Assembly (NCBI GenBank): GCA_031286065.1
Contig: JAITUZ010000033.1
Coordinates: 1 to 64,000, forward strand
Reading direction: 5' to 3'
DNA length: 64,000 nucleotides
Source: Candidatus Methanimicrococcus odontotermitis
GTDB taxonomy: Archaea > Halobacteriota > Methanosarcinia > Methanosarcinales > Methanosarcinaceae
Part shown: in pieces, positions 62,781 through 64,000 of the stretch
How the letters are laid out: every line of letters starts with the position of its first letter
Numbering within the stretch: position 1 is the first letter of the stretch
Program-made: the position numbers and the translations under genes
The notes under the pieces: model-generated
What the model was told of the DNA's origin: nothing
Database searches by the model: none
What the model saw: only the letters and a program-made list of their open reading frames with translations

Positions 62781-64000
62781 TTAAGACTCGTAATAAACCC
62801 CGTAGTCACTGCTGATATAATCAACGTTAGACTGATAACCGGTCATATTCGCTCTCAACGTTGAAATCTCATCTATCTCATAGGAATATGTGAAAGCACC
62901 GCTGAGAACATCCTCATGGAATTTTTGAATATAAACAGTCATATCTGAACCATTATGAGTGAAAGAAATATTAAACGTCATATTCTCGTACGCGGGTTTG
63001 CCGTTTACTTGCGTCAGGGGCGGAAAGACTTGATTCCCGTTTTCATCATAGGCATAAAGATTTCCACCGGCAGATGAGTCCGCAAATCTTAAAATTTCAT
63101 TGTTGTTAATATAGATGTGGGCACTATCGCCGGCACCCATTGAAACTCTCAAGTCTGTCAGCCTCAGTTCTTGGACACGGGATCCTGCTGTTTCAAGTTG
63201 AAGTGTCTTATCCTGTTGGTTTAAAAAAGACCCGTCCACATATGTCCATGTCAAAAGTTCATGATTAACCGAATAATCACTGCTGATATAATCCACATTG
63301 GACTGATAACCGGTCATGTTTGCTCTCATTTCTGACATTTCGGTGTTTGTCATATAAGAATAGTTGAAAGTGCCGTTAAGAGCTCCGCGATAATATTTTT
63401 TAATCTTAATGTTCATTTCCGAGCCGTCATGAACAAAAGAGACATCAAATGTCATGTTTTCATATGCAGGTTTGCCGTTTATTTTTGATATGGACCCCAA
63501 TTGATTTCCATTTTCGTTATAAACGTAAAGATTTCCGCCGGCAGACGAATCAACAAATTTTAAAATTTCATTGTCGTTGATGTAAATACGGGCGCTGTCT
63601 CCTGATCCCATTGAAACTCTCAAATCTGTTAAATCAAATTCTTGGACACGGAGACCTTGTTCAGAGAGTTGAATGGTAACATCGTTTTCATTTTCAAAAC
63701 TCGATGTTGTTGACGAAGGCATTATTTGTTGGTATCCTTTTTCCATAAGACCAATCAAATACCCTTGACCGCGATCTATAGTAAAAGCAGTTGCATAATA
63801 AACAGATGAAGATGGAACATAATTTGGATTACTCCGAAGCGCTAATCCGCAATTCCAAGTGTCGTCAGAGTAAGCGTATGAATAACTTGCTAAATCCATA
63901 CTATCTAATTTCGGGTCTCGAATTAAAATACCATCATCAACTTCTTCTGCAAATTGACTGAAATTATGTCCGGTCGTCCAATTTGCTCCAACATAATTAT
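62781..64000 (-). CDS. Large secreted repeat protein, 5' end outside window
   Basis: Open from base 64000 leftward to TAA at 62781 (406 residues visible). Front part (ANWTTGHNFSQFAEEVDDGILIRDPKLDS then SYAYSDDTWNCGLALRSN and AFTIDRGQGYLIGLMEKGYQQI) is unrecognised. Then two tandem repeats of about 155 residues, each with RVQEFDLTDLRVSMGSGDSA, SSAGGNLYVYNENGNQ, INGKPAYENMTFDVSF and a YSYxxxTExSxMRANMTGYQSNVDYISSDY tail module. Many N-x-S/T glycosylation sites. Probably a surface protein; three shortened copies lie downstream. Confidence 0.65.
   Translation of the reverse strand, partial: NYVGANWTTGHNFSQFAEEVDDGILIRDPKLDSMDLASYSYAYSDDTWNCGLALRSNPNYVPSSSVYYATAFTIDRGQGYLIGLMEKGYQQIMPSSTTSSFENENDVTIQLSEQGLRVQEFDLTDLRVSMGSGDSARIYINDNEILKFVDSSAGGNLYVYNENGNQLGSISKINGKPAYENMTFDVSFVHDGSEMNIKIKKYYRGALNGTFNYSYMTNTEMSEMRANMTGYQSNVDYISSDYSVNHELLTWTYVDGSFLNQQDKTLQLETAGSRVQELRLTDLRVSMGAGDSAHIYINNNEILRFADSSAGGNLYAYDENGNQVFPPLTQVNGKPAYENMTFNISFTHNGSDMTVYIQKFHEDVLSGAFTYSYEIDEISTLRANMTGYQSNVDYISSDYGVYYES

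Overview
The window is archaeal and most likely from a methylotrophic methanogen of the Methanosarcinales (a host-associated, Methanimicrococcus/Methanolapillus-like genome is my best guess). The signs are a PolC (DP2) replicative polymerase, small-subunit RFC, PAN proteasome ATPase, aRF1, aIF2-beta carrying a TRAM domain, a diadenylate cyclase of the DacZ type, a fused hexulose-phosphate synthase/RraA protein, a FilR1-type methanogenesis regulator and two permeases that resemble methylamine transporters. About 63 genes and three tRNAs are described.

The outstanding observation concerns the genetic code. I read the stop codon of every gene I could support (about 60) and all end in TAA or TGA, none in TAG. 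TAG does occur in frame inside three genes whose protein similarity continues past it: phosphoglycerate mutase gpmI (codon at 50371-50373), a FilR1-family regulator (38868-38870) and a DUF3784-like membrane protein (11914-11916). The simplest reading is that TAG is a sense codon here, presumably pyrrolysine, so the usual split gene models are wrong and three full-length proteins should be annotated. The release factor aRF1 itself lies at 43937-45184.

Layout. 1-5.8 kb: surface GLUG protein, methyltransferase, rfcS, dacZ, pyrI-pyrB. 5.9-16.5 kb: hps-rraA, class V aminotransferase, coiled-coil COG1340-like protein with serB, DUF805 protein, tmk, the TAG-containing DUF3784-like gene, a radical-SAM-like protein without cluster cysteines, aIF2-beta, rpl10e and a normal radical SAM protein. 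16.6-23.5 kb: the classical rpl12-rpl10-rpl1-rpl11-spt5-secE-ftsZ block, read leftward and interrupted between secE and ftsZ by an apparently foreign HAD phosphatase and a frameshifted HsdR remnant. 23.7-31.2 kb: PAN, MBF1, aspS, rpiA, lysC, purM. 31.2-39.2 kb: an AT-rich SEC-C protein, a lipoprotein, tRNA-Gln, two permeases with two small ORFs, a long AT-rich divergent intergenic region and the TAG-containing regulator. 39.4-54.9 kb: polC, Sua5/YrdC protein, prf1, two tRNA-Arg, AI-2E transporter, YchF GTPase, a cis-prenyltransferase-like protein, gpmI, MATE transporter, a deleted RhuM-like gene, purH. 55-64 kb: secreted and surface functions, with an Ig-like protein, a secreted chymotrypsin-like protease, a TPR protein, and a decaying tandem array of (secreted repeat protein + multispan membrane protein) cassettes.

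How it works together: purM, purH, pyrB, pyrI, tmk and rpiA/hps supply nucleotides; the ribosomal/Spt5/SecE block, L10e, aIF2-beta, AspS and aRF1 serve translation; polC, rfcS and ftsZ serve replication and division. The permeases and the divergently placed FilR1 regulator suggest methylamine uptake control. Because the regulator carries the TAG codon, its full-length synthesis could depend on pyrrolysine supply.
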